Shown: positions 1 through 7,434 of the stretch, piece after piece
Layout: every line of letters starts with the position of its first letter
How positions within the stretch are numbered: the first letter of the stretch is position 1
NCBI GenBank assembly: GCA_902791035.1
Contig: CADAUA010000014.1
Location: forward strand, 1 to 42,273
Reading direction: 5' to 3'
Length of the DNA: 42,273 nt
DNA from: an uncultured Coriobacteriaceae bacterium
GTDB taxonomy: Bacteria > Actinomycetota > Coriobacteriia > Coriobacteriales > Atopobiaceae
Position numbers and translations under genes: made by a program
Notes under the pieces: generated by a model
Told to the model about the DNA's origin: nothing
The model's input: the letters and a program-made list of their open reading frames with translations, nothing else
The model's database searches: none

Positions 1-96
1 GAGGAGGCTCGGTGGAATCTCCCCGGCCGCCTATGCGAAGAAACTAGAGGGACTGGCCGCCTAGCGGAATTGTTTGTCCACTAAACGGGGTCCACA
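1..96. mobile_element. Probable terminal fragment of an insertion sequence
   Basis: The first 96 bases do not code for anything recognisable. They hold two related segments sharing GGCCGCCTA (about 25-40 and 56-70) and end in GGACAAA/GTGGACC-like sequence; read on the minus strand the boundary is TGTGGACCCCGTTTAGTGG. A TG start followed by GGACCCC resembles IS3/IS150-type ends as I remember them. Immediately beyond position 96 the remnant of an abiEii gene begins, with homology ending abruptly at a FVLKG motif, which is what an insertion would produce. No transposase is visible because the window starts here. The family assignment is inference. Confidence 0.4.
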
Positions 97-258
97 TCAC
101 CTTTGAGTACGAACTCGCGGTTCCCCCCCCCTCAAAGACTCGGCATAGCAGCCGGTGAGAATAGAAACCAGACACCGCCCTGCGGTATCCAGGGTTGAGG
201 CCTTTGCCGCCTCCTTCACCGCCATCTCCAGAGCAGCAGGCGACCTGTATGCCATCAT
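97..258 (-). pseudogene. Remnant of AbiEii-type nucleotidyltransferase toxin, N-terminal fragment
   Basis: From ATG 258 (overlapping the abiEi remnant's stop by GAATGATG) the frame reads MMAYRSPAALEMAVKEAAKA, then recognisable family sequence continues in other frames: RAVSGFYSHRLLCRVFE after a shift near 190-200, then REFVLKG after a second shift near a run of eight G (minus strand, about 127-134). Known family members carry the order AVSGFYFHRLLCRVF then FVLKGG near the N-terminus, before the nucleotidyltransferase core. Here everything after FVLKG is missing and IS-like sequence follows. Intact AbiEii is the toxin of a type IV toxin-antitoxin/abortive infection pair; this copy cannot make a functional protein. 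The family call rests on my recollection of these motifs. Confidence 0.6.
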
Positions 259-778
259 TCGCGTCCACCTCTTTTCGCAAACAACGCGAGAGTGCCTAGG
301 TACATGTCGGCCCTCTTCTTGGGCATGTCTCCGTCGGAAAGAAGTTGCTCGAGGCGGGCACTATCCAGACTCTTCCGAAGCACGTGTCGCACGCTAAAGT
401 GCGCTTGCGAAAGCCGCGTGTTAAACTCTGTGGAGCATAGAGCTGATACGGAGAGAAGTAGAAGTCTCCGAGCCCTAGCAGGGAGGCTGCCGATGCCCCG
501 CCAACGACAAAACCGTCCCAACCGTTGGCCTGAGCCCGCTCATAGGTAAAGAGGGCAGGAGCAGTCAGCTTCCAAATGGCTGAAAGCTCGTCAATTTCCG
601 TCGAGCGTGTGCCAGCGAGCCGATAAGCCCCACGTATCACACGCACGATACGCCCGGCTTTCTCGCCATACGAAAGAGCGTCGCGCGGGATGCCAGCACG
701 CGCTGCCTGGGCGGTTGTAAAGACGCCCTCGGTCTCAGAGAGCTCGGCGATCTGGAGTATGTGATTCATTCTCATCAT
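255..778 (-). pseudogene. Remnant of AbiEi-type antitoxin/transcriptional regulator
   Basis: Starting at ATG 778, 775 or 769 the reading frame gives MNHILQIAELSETEGVFTTA, a winged-helix N-terminus typical of AbiEi antitoxins (residues 1-50: helix-turn-helix with AQAARAGIPRDALSYGEKAG), followed by the domain ending in SPYQLYAPQ. The frame is then lost: FNTRLSQAHFSVR and HVLRKSLDSARLEQLL continue in the next frame to a stop at 255. About 40 residues that family members carry between FSVR and HVLRK appear to be deleted. It is therefore broken by a frameshift near 435 and an internal deletion. Intact AbiEi represses its own operon and neutralises AbiEii. The gene order antitoxin then toxin with overlapping ends is preserved even though both are dead. 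Confidence 0.65.
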
Positions 779-885
779 GTTGCTTTTGCAGGATATTTTC
801 CAACAAGTGCGACATCTTCTTTGGCAGTTTTCGATTCGCATGCTGCAGTCCCGCAAACTCGCCAGAAAATTGCGAACAATTGTAC

Positions 886-914
886 TTGACACACTCGTAC
901 GGGTGTTCTATCGT
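886..914 (+). promoter_or_regulatory. Promoter for the Uma2-family gene with internal palindrome
   Basis: TTGACA at 886-891 and TATCGT at 909-914 are separated by 17 bases, a good sigma-70-type match about 40 bases upstream of ATG 954. The spacer contains the imperfect palindrome ACACTCGTACGGGTGT (891-906), which could be an operator. The divergent abiEi remnant lies on the other side, so the palindrome may be a leftover AbiEi binding site. Confidence 0.5.
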
Positions 915-953
915 ATCCATCCACATACAGACAGGGCTCAAGGGGGGCATGCT

Positions 954-1532
954 ATGATTCGGGGAAACAACGCGCTAGATGCCGGGGAGGCTGCAGTGGA
1001 TGCCAAGGGAACCTGCACTGCCGAGGACTACTGGAACCTGCCGGAGGGACACCGCGCGGAATTGATTGACGGCGAGCTGTGGGACATGACCTCGCCGAAC
1101 CGCGCCCATCAAAGGCTGGCCGGAGAAATGTTCCGAGCAGTAAGCGACTATATCGATTCCCATAAGCTGCCCTGCGAAGCGGACATAGCCCCCTTTGCGG
1201 TGAACCTATTCGCCAACGACACCACCTTCGTGGAGCCGGACGTCCTTGTTGTGTGTGACAAGGGCAAGCTCTCCGACCGCGGATGTGAGGGCGCGCCGGA
1301 CTTCGTGGTCGAGGTGGTCTCGCCCAGCGACGCGCGCAGGGACTACGTGGTCAAGCTCAACCTCTACAGCACGGCGGGAGTCCGCGAGTACTGGATCGTG
1401 GATCCCCAGCTCCGGCGCACGATGGTCTACCGCTACGAGGAGGACGCGGCACCGCAGATCCTGCCATTCGACCTTCCCGTCGAGTCGGGGATCTGCCCGG
1501 GCTTTGCCGTGGTTATGGCGGAGCTGGTCTAG
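954..1532 (+). CDS. Uma2-family (DUF820) putative restriction-endonuclease-fold protein
   Basis: The 192-residue product matches the Uma2/DUF820 family, a PD-(D/E)XK-fold group common in actinobacteria and cyanobacteria whose cellular role is mostly unknown. Visible family landmarks in order: AEDYWNLPEGHRAELIDGEL near residues 22-42 (the ELIDGEL motif), a central FVEPDVLVV (E and PD acidic positions), then PDFVVEVVSPSD (the D..VEV.SPS signature) and the C-terminal GVREYWIVDP. The PD, E and VEV residues make up the predicted nuclease centre and all are present. I chose ATG 954 because AGGGGGG sits 6 bases upstream; a longer reading frame runs upstream but covers the promoter. A GC-rich hairpin follows the stop. 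It stands alone, next to a broken abiE locus, and its function is not shown by context. Confidence 0.85.
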   Translation: MIRGNNALDAGEAAVDAKGTCTAEDYWNLPEGHRAELIDGELWDMTSPNRAHQRLAGEMFRAVSDYIDSHKLPCEADIAPFAVNLFANDTTFVEPDVLVVCDKGKLSDRGCEGAPDFVVEVVSPSDARRDYVVKLNLYSTAGVREYWIVDPQLRRTMVYRYEEDAAPQILPFDLPVESGICPGFAVVMAELV

Positions 1533-1552
1533 GGGGGCGGGCGGAGCCCCCG
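1531..1552 (+). terminator. GC-rich hairpin after the Uma2-family gene
   Basis: GGGGG-C-GGGCGG-A-GCCCCC forms a short, strong stem immediately after the stop codon. There is no U-run, so intrinsic termination is only a guess. Confidence 0.35.
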
Positions 1553-1586
1553 GCGTACTCCTACCCCTCGCTCGCTATGGCCCACA

Positions 1587-1663
1587 GCTAGCATGCACTC
1601 TGCGCGATTCCGCCCTCATCAACTGCGGTTTTGCACCCACATCGGCGCAGAGTGCATGCTAGC
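1587..1663. repeat. Inverted repeat, TAGCATNCACTCTG family, copy 1
   Basis: Arms of 19 bases, GCTAGCATGCACTCTGCGC at 1587-1605 and its exact complement at 1645-1663, enclose a 39-base loop. Related elements lie at 15082-15165 and 25345-25419, and a half copy at about 39598. It sits between the convergent Uma2-family and ATPase genes. Confidence 0.85.
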
Positions 1664-1736
1664 CAGACCCGCCAACGGGACCTGTGCCCATCCACCCGCG
1701 CCCTGGTCCAACACCTTGGGAACGGGCATCGCCCCC

Positions 1737-2846
1737 CTACCCCTCGTGCTTCTCCCTGGCTAACTCGCGCCAGCCCGGCAGCTCGAAATCCACCACACCG
1801 CGCCCGCGCTCGCCAATGACGCCCTCCTCCAGAAGTCGGCGCCGGTACTGTGCCACGTAGCCTGTGCTCTTCCCCATGCGCTCGCGGATGTCGCTCACGC
1901 GGCTAGGGCCATCGTCCTGCAGCATGGCATCCACAAACGCCAGGTCTCCCTTGCTGAGCTCTTGGTACGTGACCTCCAGGATGTTCGCACGCATCTCCTC
2001 GCGGGCACGCTCCACGCCACGCCGGGCAGCCGTGATGTCGATCACGTCCCCCTCGGTCTGCGTCCACATGCGATAGCCCACGAGCTGCATGAGGAAGGGA
2101 AAGCCGCCAATGGCGTCCACCGCCTCATCGAGTGCATCCGACTCGATGCACCTGCCACCCTTCGCCACCGTCTCCGCAAGCGCAGTGCGGATATCGGCAT
2201 CGTCAATGCGCCCCAAATGGTATCTGCTGGCGCGACGCAGAAACGAGATGGACTTGTCGTTGAGCACGCGTGAGACCTGGTACGGGAGACCCGCCATCAG
2301 CAGGCAGACCCTACGCCGCTCCCCCACCAGATGCTGATAGGTGGATGCCAGCTCCACCATCTCCGGGAAGCCCGCCTGCAGCTCGTCGACGGAGATGATA
2401 AGCCCAAGGCCCTTGTCCTCGAGCTCATCGAGCAGGGTCTCCAGCCTCGTGCGCCAGTTGGGAGCTGCCTGGATGGCTGCGGCGTCCTTGTACTCCCACG
2501 TCGCTGACACAGGCCCAACATCTACAGAGGTCAGACGGATGCCTGAGCGCTTGCCTTGCAACTTTTCGGCCGACCGAACCGCCTGCTGCAGAATATCCTC
2601 GAGCATGCCCGGCACGGCAGATACGCGCGACGTCACCCAGCCTCGTTCGCGTCCCTCATCAGCCAGAAGCGTGAGGAGCGTCGTCTTGCCAGTGCCGCGC
2701 GCGCCAGTGAAGATGGCCGTAAGGTTGGGATCGCCGGGGCCATTGTCGAAGGCGTCCACCACGTTGTCCACCACGTATGACCGGCCCGCCAGAAACGGCG
2801 GCACCTGGCCAAACCCGGGGGTAAAGGGGTTCTTATCGACTGTCAT
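1737..2846 (-). CDS. AAA+ ATP-binding protein, Orc1/Cdc6-like architecture
   Basis: The 369-residue protein is an AAA ATPase: Walker A GARGTGKTT near residue 45, Walker B LGLIISVDELQ near 140, a sensor-like arginine-rich stretch FLRRASRYHLGRI near 210, and a C-terminal winged-helix segment (DDGPSRVSDIRERMGKSTGYVAQYRRRLLEEGVI). That order, P-loop domain then helical lid then DNA-binding wHTH, is shared by Orc1/Cdc6-like ATPases and by many bacterial stand-alone ATPases of unknown role. Start ATG 2846 is preferred because GGGAG lies 6 bases upstream; reading frame upstream runs through a hexanucleotide repeat and has no Shine-Dalgarno site. No toxin or nuclease partner adjoins it, so its job cannot be inferred from context. 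It is probably cytoplasmic. Confidence 0.75.
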   Translation of the reverse strand: MTVDKNPFTPGFGQVPPFLAGRSYVVDNVVDAFDNGPGDPNLTAIFTGARGTGKTTLLTLLADEGRERGWVTSRVSAVPGMLEDILQQAVRSAEKLQGKRSGIRLTSVDVGPVSATWEYKDAAAIQAAPNWRTRLETLLDELEDKGLGLIISVDELQAGFPEMVELASTYQHLVGERRRVCLLMAGLPYQVSRVLNDKSISFLRRASRYHLGRIDDADIRTALAETVAKGGRCIESDALDEAVDAIGGFPFLMQLVGYRMWTQTEGDVIDITAARRGVERAREEMRANILEVTYQELSKGDLAFVDAMLQDDGPSRVSDIRERMGKSTGYVAQYRRRLLEEGVIGERGRGVVDFELPGWRELAREKHEG

Positions 2847-2871
2847 AGGCATCTCCCGAATCAACGCTTGA

Positions 2872-2919
2872 GATTGGGATTGGGATTGGGATTGGGATTG
2901 GGGTTGGGGTCGGGGTTGA
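2872..2919. repeat. Tandem hexanucleotide GATTGG, about 8 units
   Basis: Five exact GATTGG units are followed by three degenerate ones (GGTTGG, GGTCGG, GGTTGA). The tract lies 26 bases upstream of the ATPase start codon, in its presumed 5' leader, and would be read as CCAATC repeats on that transcript. Slippage could change leader length. Confidence 0.85.
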
Positions 2920-3144
2920 GAGCCCCTGTCTCCGTCCTTGATTATTTTTGTAGTTTTTGTTTTCTTTGGCAATTTTGGCATTTTTAAATTTCTGTATTGA
3001 TGTAACAGGCACGCACCACCGAACGCCGCGCCGCCCGCCACCACACGTAACGCCCTCAGCCCCGGGAGTTACCGCCACCTAACTCCCGCCTCGCACCCCG
3101 CTCAAGTGTTATACAATGCTAACTATCCACGATTGGAGGCACCC

Positions 3145-4050
3145 ATGAGCATCGGTGCGAAGCTGTTCAGCCTGGCCGTCCGGGCGGCAGGCGTGAAGAA
3201 GAAGTACTCCCTGCCCGAGGACCAGTTCCTGGCCGAGGTCCGCAAGATGAACCGCACCCGCGGCTTCTACATGCCGCGCGACACCAAGGCCGTCTACAGC
3301 GAGCGCGACGTCCTGGGCAGCCGGTGCCTGGTGGTGCAGCTGAGCGAGACCCCGGCCGAGCGCGCGATTCTCTACTTCTATGGCGGAGGCATGCTCATAG
3401 GCCCCGACAAGGGCGACGTGGACGTGCTGGTCAAGCTCGCCCACCGCACCGGCTGCGACGTGTGGTTTCCCAACTACCCGCTCTGCACCGAGCACTGCAT
3501 AACCGACGCCTACGACGTGGCCTTCGAATGCTACCGCCTCATGCTGGGCATTTACGGCGCGGGCAACGTGAGTACCTGCGGGTTCTCCTCCGGCGGGGCG
3601 CTGGCGCTGGGCGTTGCCGCGCATAACAACGCGACCGGCGCGGGCCTCCCCATGCCGCGCCACATCGTGGCGGTCTCCCCCGGCGAGGTCCCCTGGAACG
3701 ACGCCGAGCGCGCCCTCATGCAGGCAAACAACCCGTCCGACGCCATGGTGGACTACGCCTTTATGGAGAAGGTCGAGCGCCTGGAGCGGCATGGCCGCGA
3801 CGACGTGCCAGACTACATGATCCACATCTCCAAGGGCGACTTCACCGGCGTGCGCGACGTCCACCTGGTGTACAGCACCAGCGAGGTCCTCTACGGGGCC
3901 AAGGCCAACTTCCTCGCGGCCTTCGCGCGCAACGGCGTGGCCTGCACGGTCCGCGAGCGGCCAGGCATGATCCACGCCTACGCCATGCTCCCCTACTTCC
4001 ACGAGGCCCGCGAGGACTTCGCCGAGCTGGCGGACTACCTGGCGCGCTAG
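3145..4050 (+). CDS. Alpha/beta hydrolase, hormone-sensitive-lipase-like (fold 3)
   Basis: The 301-residue product carries the fold-3 pattern: oxyanion-hole FYGGGM near residue 85 (the HGGG motif with Y replacing H), nucleophile elbow GFSSGG near 149 and the histidine segment PGMIHAYAMLP near 274. The acid between them is not obvious: where family members have a D-x-L-x-D stretch, this protein has STSEVLYG, so Glu may serve. Esterase or lipase activity on small acyl or acetyl esters is expected from the family. Start ATG 3145 has TTGGAGGC 5 bases upstream; a TATACAAT box (about 3112-3119) could be its -10 element. No signal peptide is seen. Its stop codon overlaps the stop of the convergent ATPase gene by the shared CTAG. 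Confidence 0.8.
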   Translation: MSIGAKLFSLAVRAAGVKKKYSLPEDQFLAEVRKMNRTRGFYMPRDTKAVYSERDVLGSRCLVVQLSETPAERAILYFYGGGMLIGPDKGDVDVLVKLAHRTGCDVWFPNYPLCTEHCITDAYDVAFECYRLMLGIYGAGNVSTCGFSSGGALALGVAAHNNATGAGLPMPRHIVAVSPGEVPWNDAERALMQANNPSDAMVDYAFMEKVERLERHGRDDVPDYMIHISKGDFTGVRDVHLVYSTSEVLYGAKANFLAAFARNGVACTVRERPGMIHAYAMLPYFHEAREDFAELADYLAR

Positions 4051-5462
4051 GCGTCGTACAGGTCTGCGGCACTCACGAACCGCACGTCAGTCGCGGCCCC
4101 AGCCTTCCGCCGGCTGGCCTTGCCCACCGGCCACTTGGAGAAGACGTAGTACCAGCGCCGCTCATAGTCCCCCACCAGCGGCGCGCGTCTTTGCAGCGTC
4201 TTAAGGGCATCGCTCTCGTCGAACGACTCGCGCCACTTGCACTCGCCCACCAGTACGTCCTTCTTGCCAAAGTCGTCCGCGGCCACCACGTCCACGTCGC
4301 ACGTCTCGCGCGCGACCGGATCCGTCCCCCACCAGGAGTCCACCGTGGTCACCATCAGCGGCAGCGTGCCCGCCTGCGCCTGGCGCACCACCCACTGCTG
4401 GCACACTCGCTCGAAGATGTGTCCCTCGTAGTCCGCCCGCCGCTGGTCGACCAGCACGCGCGTGGCGACCTGCCCACCAAGGCCCGCCTCCACCGCCGTC
4501 GCAAACGGCGCCACGAACCGGAACCAGAAGGCAAAGGCTGGGTCGGCCACGCGATAGATGCTCTTCTTGCTGCGCACCGCCTCGCCATGGGGCACCACCC
4601 GCTCGACGATTCCCAGCTCGCACAGGTTGCGCAGATATGCCGTAATGCTCGACGTCTGCACGTGCGCCTGATCCGCAATTGTGTTCGCACGGGTGGCTCC
4701 ACCCGCAATGGCACGGAGGACCGAGCTATACGTGCTGGGGTCGCGCAGCTCCTGGCGCAACAGCATGGTTGGCTCGCCGTACATGAGGCCCGTGCCCTCG
4801 AAGAAGAGGCGCGACACGTTCTGCTCGAAGGTAGCCGACCCGTCGAGTGCACCCAGGTAGTAGGGGGTGCCCCCAAAAGCAGCATAGTACGACACGCGCT
4901 CCTGTGGCGTGCAATCGGGAAGCATGCGCGCGGCATCGAGGTAGTCGAAGGGCTGCAGCTTGAGCTGGGCGGTGCGACGGCCATAGAGGGGGCTCTTCTC
5001 GCCCAGGACCTTGCCCTCCATGAAGCCTTGGTTGGACCCGCAGAGAATCATGAGGCAGTCCGTTTGCAGGAAGGAGTGGTCGATGGCTATCTGCAGGGCA
5101 GACGGCAAGACCGGGTTCGCCTCCGCGGCGTATGGGAACTCGTCGAACACGAACACGAGATGCTCCCCCGCCGCTCGTTTGGCCAAGAACTCGAAGGCAT
5201 CCTCCCACGTAGGGAAGGGCGGCATGGTCTGCGGCAGGTCATAGTGGCCGGCCACCACACGCGTGAAGTCGCGCAGGTTGTCCACGTCGGCCTGCTGCTG
5301 CGCGGCAAAAAAGAGCGTAGGCTTTCCCGCCGAGAAGCGCTGCAGGAGGGCGGTCTTCCCCACGCGGCGCCGGCCGTAGACCACGAGCATCTGGAACCCT
5401 TGGGCCGCGCGCGCATAGAGACCCTCCAGCGAGCGCAGCTCCGCCTCTCGTCCTACAAACAT
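4047..5462 (-). CDS. Archaeal-type ATPase with C-terminal nuclease-like DUF234 region
   Basis: This 471-residue protein begins MFVGREAELRSLEGLY, the usual opening of the archaeal-ATPase/DUF234 family. Walker A is GRRRVGKTALL near residue 25, Walker B HLVFVFDEFPYA near 100; a winged-helix segment (ANTIADQAHVQTSSITAYLR) lies near 275, and the C-terminal third holds CDVDVVAADDFGKKDVLVGECKW-type residues near 405-425, a D...GECKW pattern like a PD-(D/E)XK nuclease core. Members are widespread and poorly characterised. ATG 5462 lacks a strong Shine-Dalgarno site; TTG 5477 has AGGAG 8 bases upstream and may be the true start. A 37-base palindromic operator with a TATAAT box lies just upstream, suggesting tight regulation, perhaps by its own wHTH. 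Confidence 0.8.
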   Translation of the reverse strand: MFVGREAELRSLEGLYARAAQGFQMLVVYGRRRVGKTALLQRFSAGKPTLFFAAQQQADVDNLRDFTRVVAGHYDLPQTMPPFPTWEDAFEFLAKRAAGEHLVFVFDEFPYAAEANPVLPSALQIAIDHSFLQTDCLMILCGSNQGFMEGKVLGEKSPLYGRRTAQLKLQPFDYLDAARMLPDCTPQERVSYYAAFGGTPYYLGALDGSATFEQNVSRLFFEGTGLMYGEPTMLLRQELRDPSTYSSVLRAIAGGATRANTIADQAHVQTSSITAYLRNLCELGIVERVVPHGEAVRSKKSIYRVADPAFAFWFRFVAPFATAVEAGLGGQVATRVLVDQRRADYEGHIFERVCQQWVVRQAQAGTLPLMVTTVDSWWGTDPVARETCDVDVVAADDFGKKDVLVGECKWRESFDESDALKTLQRRAPLVGDYERRWYYVFSKWPVGKASRRKAGAATDVRFVSAADLYDA

Positions 5463-5494
5463 GTGCCCACCATCCAAGAACGGTGCTCCTACAA

Positions 5495-5531
5495 GATACT
5501 TATTATAATAATGCTTATTACGATAAGTATC
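5495..5531 (-). promoter_or_regulatory. 37-bp palindromic operator/promoter of the DUF234 ATPase gene
   Basis: On the minus strand the arms are GATACTTATCGTAATAA and TTATTATAATAAGTATC around a GCA centre, matching at 15 of 17 positions. The second arm contains TATAAT, a perfect -10 hexamer, so a protein bound here would cover the promoter. Its AT richness stands out against the GC-rich surroundings. It ends about 17 bases before the candidate TTG start. Confidence 0.7.
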
Positions 5532-5581
5532 ATGCGAGCCAAGGGCGTCAAGCACTTTTGGCACGGGTGAGGTACGCCCAA

Positions 5582-5805
5582 TTGCACCCTACTGAGCTGT
5601 CTGGAGAAGAGGAATGCGCAGGTGAGGCGTTCGGGTGCAGAATTCCCAACGAAGCGGGAATCTAGCGCACCCTATTGCCCGTCCTGCGCGAACAGGCATC
5701 GTTAGACCACCAGTAGGGTGCAGCCTGCGGGCGAAAACGGGGGCTACGTGCACCCTAGCGGCCACTCAGCAGGGACAAGGGCCGCCAGACCGCCAGTAGG
5801 GTGCA
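5582..5805. repeat. Cluster of CACCCTA inverted repeats upstream of jetA
   Basis: TGCACCCTA/TAGGGTGCA motifs occur in alternating orientation near 5584, 5667, 5714, 5749 and 5797, so that successive pairs (5666-5722; 5749-5805) can fold into hairpins. The last pair shares arms GTGCACCCTAGCGG and CCGCCAGTAGGGTGCAC. A related copy lies downstream of jetD at 12976-12993. Confidence 0.7.
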
Positions 5806-5866
5806 CCCCGCGCCGCGCACCCCCACCGCACCGCCGGTCCCGTGCCCACGCCCGTCCCGCACACCC

Positions 5867-5872
5867 TACAAT
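5867..5872 (+). promoter_or_regulatory. Candidate -10 element for jetABCD
   Basis: TACAAT at 5867-5872 lies about 50 bases before the chosen jetA start. No convincing -35 hexamer is visible in the GC-rich sequence before it, so this is a weak call. Confidence 0.3.
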
Positions 5873-5921
5873 GAGACCCACCAGCATGAGCAACGCCACC
5901 GCCGCAGAAGGGAGGCCACGC

Positions 5922-7430
5922 ATGGCATCGGACGTCGTCAGCATGTACGGCTCGCTGGCGCCCGCCTTCGCCAAGTCCACCCTCCGCCTCATCCGCAACC
6001 CGCACGCCCGCATTTATCTCTCGCTCGTCAAGGTCGCCTTCCCCGACACCTCCCAGCCCATGCTGGCCGAGGAGCTCTGGGCCCTGCTCGACTCCGCCCT
6101 CGCCTCCATGCAGGGGCGCGCCATCCCCGACCTCCCCATAGAGGACGGCCAGCTCAAGTCCGGCCGCGCCCTCTGCCGCGAGCTCATCGACCAGTACAAC
6201 TGGCTGGAGTCCACGGTCCTGCCCGACGGCCGCACGGAGTACCGCCTGACCTCGGACGCAGCGGAGGCCATCTCCGTGATCGACCGGCTCAACTCCTCCG
6301 AGGGCGTCATGGGTGCCTCTCGCATGCACACGCTGGTGGAGGCCATCGAGCGCGCAAGCGTGCTCTTCTCCACGGACTACGAGTCCGGCCACCGCGTGCT
6401 GGTCCAGCGCCTGGCCCAGGCTCAGGCCGAGCTGGACGAGTACAAGGCCCGTGGTGGCGCCGAGCCCCTCACCCCCGAGCGCGCCCGCGACGTGGTCCGC
6501 AACCTCCAGGACCTCATGAACCAGCTCCCCCACGACCTCCGCCGGCTGGAGGAGGACGTCCACGGCAACGCCACCCAGCTCATCGAGCGCTTCCGCGAGG
6601 ACGACCGGCCCGTGGGCGAGGTCATAAAAGGTTATTTGGAACAAGGCCGCGACCTCGTGGCGAACACCGAGCACGGCCGCTCCTTCCTGGACGCTGTGCG
6701 CGTGATCGGCGACTCCTCGACCTCCGAGGGCGTGGTGGCCAAGCTGGAGCTGGTGGCAAACGCGCCCCTCAGCGACGGCAAGCCCCTCCCCCAGGCAGCC
6801 GCGCTGGAGGACGGCTGGGGCCAGATCTCCCGCGGGATCGCCCAGGTAAACACCGAGAACACCCGGGCCAGCCGCGTGATCGGCCGCTCCATCGCCCAGC
6901 ACGACGTAACGCGCGACCGCGAGCTCACGGCCGTGCTCAAGCAGCTCGAGTCCGCGGCCTACGCCTGGGCGGCCGACGCCTCGCCCCGCGCGAGGGCGCC
7001 CTTCCTCACGAGCACCCAGCGCTGGGACGTTGCCAGCGTGGCCAACCGCCTGGCCAATCCGAGCGTGGCCGCGCCACCGCCCGAGCTCGCGCAGGGCACG
7101 CCGGCCGAGGTGACCCTGAGCATGGAGGAGCTCCGCCGCGTGGGCGGGCCCCTCACCAAGGAGCTCCTGGAGGCGATTCTGCGGGCCCTGCCCCTGGACG
7201 CCCGGAGCGTGGACCTGGCCGAGGGCTTCAACGCCCTGCCGGCCGAGCGGCGCCGGCCCGTCGAGATTGCGGGTTTTGTGCAGCTGGCGGCCAGCCTGGG
7301 CCTAGACCCCGAGCGCGCCCGGGCCGTCCCCTACCACTGCGTGGACCTGACCGGCCGCGACGTGACCTGGCTGGGCCCGCGCATCCGAGTGACCGTGAGC
7401 CAGGCCACCCGAGCCAGCGAGAGGATGTGA
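5922..7430 (+). CDS. jetA: Wadjet subunit JetA (DUF3375, kleisin-like MukF/MksF analogue)
   Basis: The 502-residue product is the first gene of a four-gene set that matches type I Wadjet in order, size and neighbours. JetA (DUF3375) is the kleisin that links the two heads of the SMC-like ATPase JetC. N-terminal residues 1-130 look like a winged-helix region (MYGSLAPAFAKSTLRLIRN, then CRELIDQYNWLESTVLPDGR); residues 160-330 are charged and helical, with coiled-coil-like LAQAQAELDEYKA and DLRRLEEDVHGNATQLIERF. The C-terminus (DARSVDLAEGFNALP to the end) is the expected second winged-helix part. ATG 5922 is chosen because GGAGG lies 6 bases upstream; ATG 5886 and 5871 have no such site. It is followed after 4 bases by jetB. 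Family call rests on context plus overall resemblance. Confidence 0.85.
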   Translation: MASDVVSMYGSLAPAFAKSTLRLIRNPHARIYLSLVKVAFPDTSQPMLAEELWALLDSALASMQGRAIPDLPIEDGQLKSGRALCRELIDQYNWLESTVLPDGRTEYRLTSDAAEAISVIDRLNSSEGVMGASRMHTLVEAIERASVLFSTDYESGHRVLVQRLAQAQAELDEYKARGGAEPLTPERARDVVRNLQDLMNQLPHDLRRLEEDVHGNATQLIERFREDDRPVGEVIKGYLEQGRDLVANTEHGRSFLDAVRVIGDSSTSEGVVAKLELVANAPLSDGKPLPQAAALEDGWGQISRGIAQVNTENTRASRVIGRSIAQHDVTRDRELTAVLKQLESAAYAWAADASPRARAPFLTSTQRWDVASVANRLANPSVAAPPPELAQGTPAEVTLSMEELRRVGGPLTKELLEAILRALPLDARSVDLAEGFNALPAERRRPVEIAGFVQLAASLGLDPERARAVPYHCVDLTGRDVTWLGPRIRVTVSQATRASERM

Positions 7431-7434
7431 GCAC

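Noticed and set aside
2853..3044. Upstream extension of the AAA ATPase reading frame with Ser-Gln repeats
   Set aside because: No ribosome site, and it crosses the GATTGG tract; the GGGAG six bases before ATG 2846 marks the start better.
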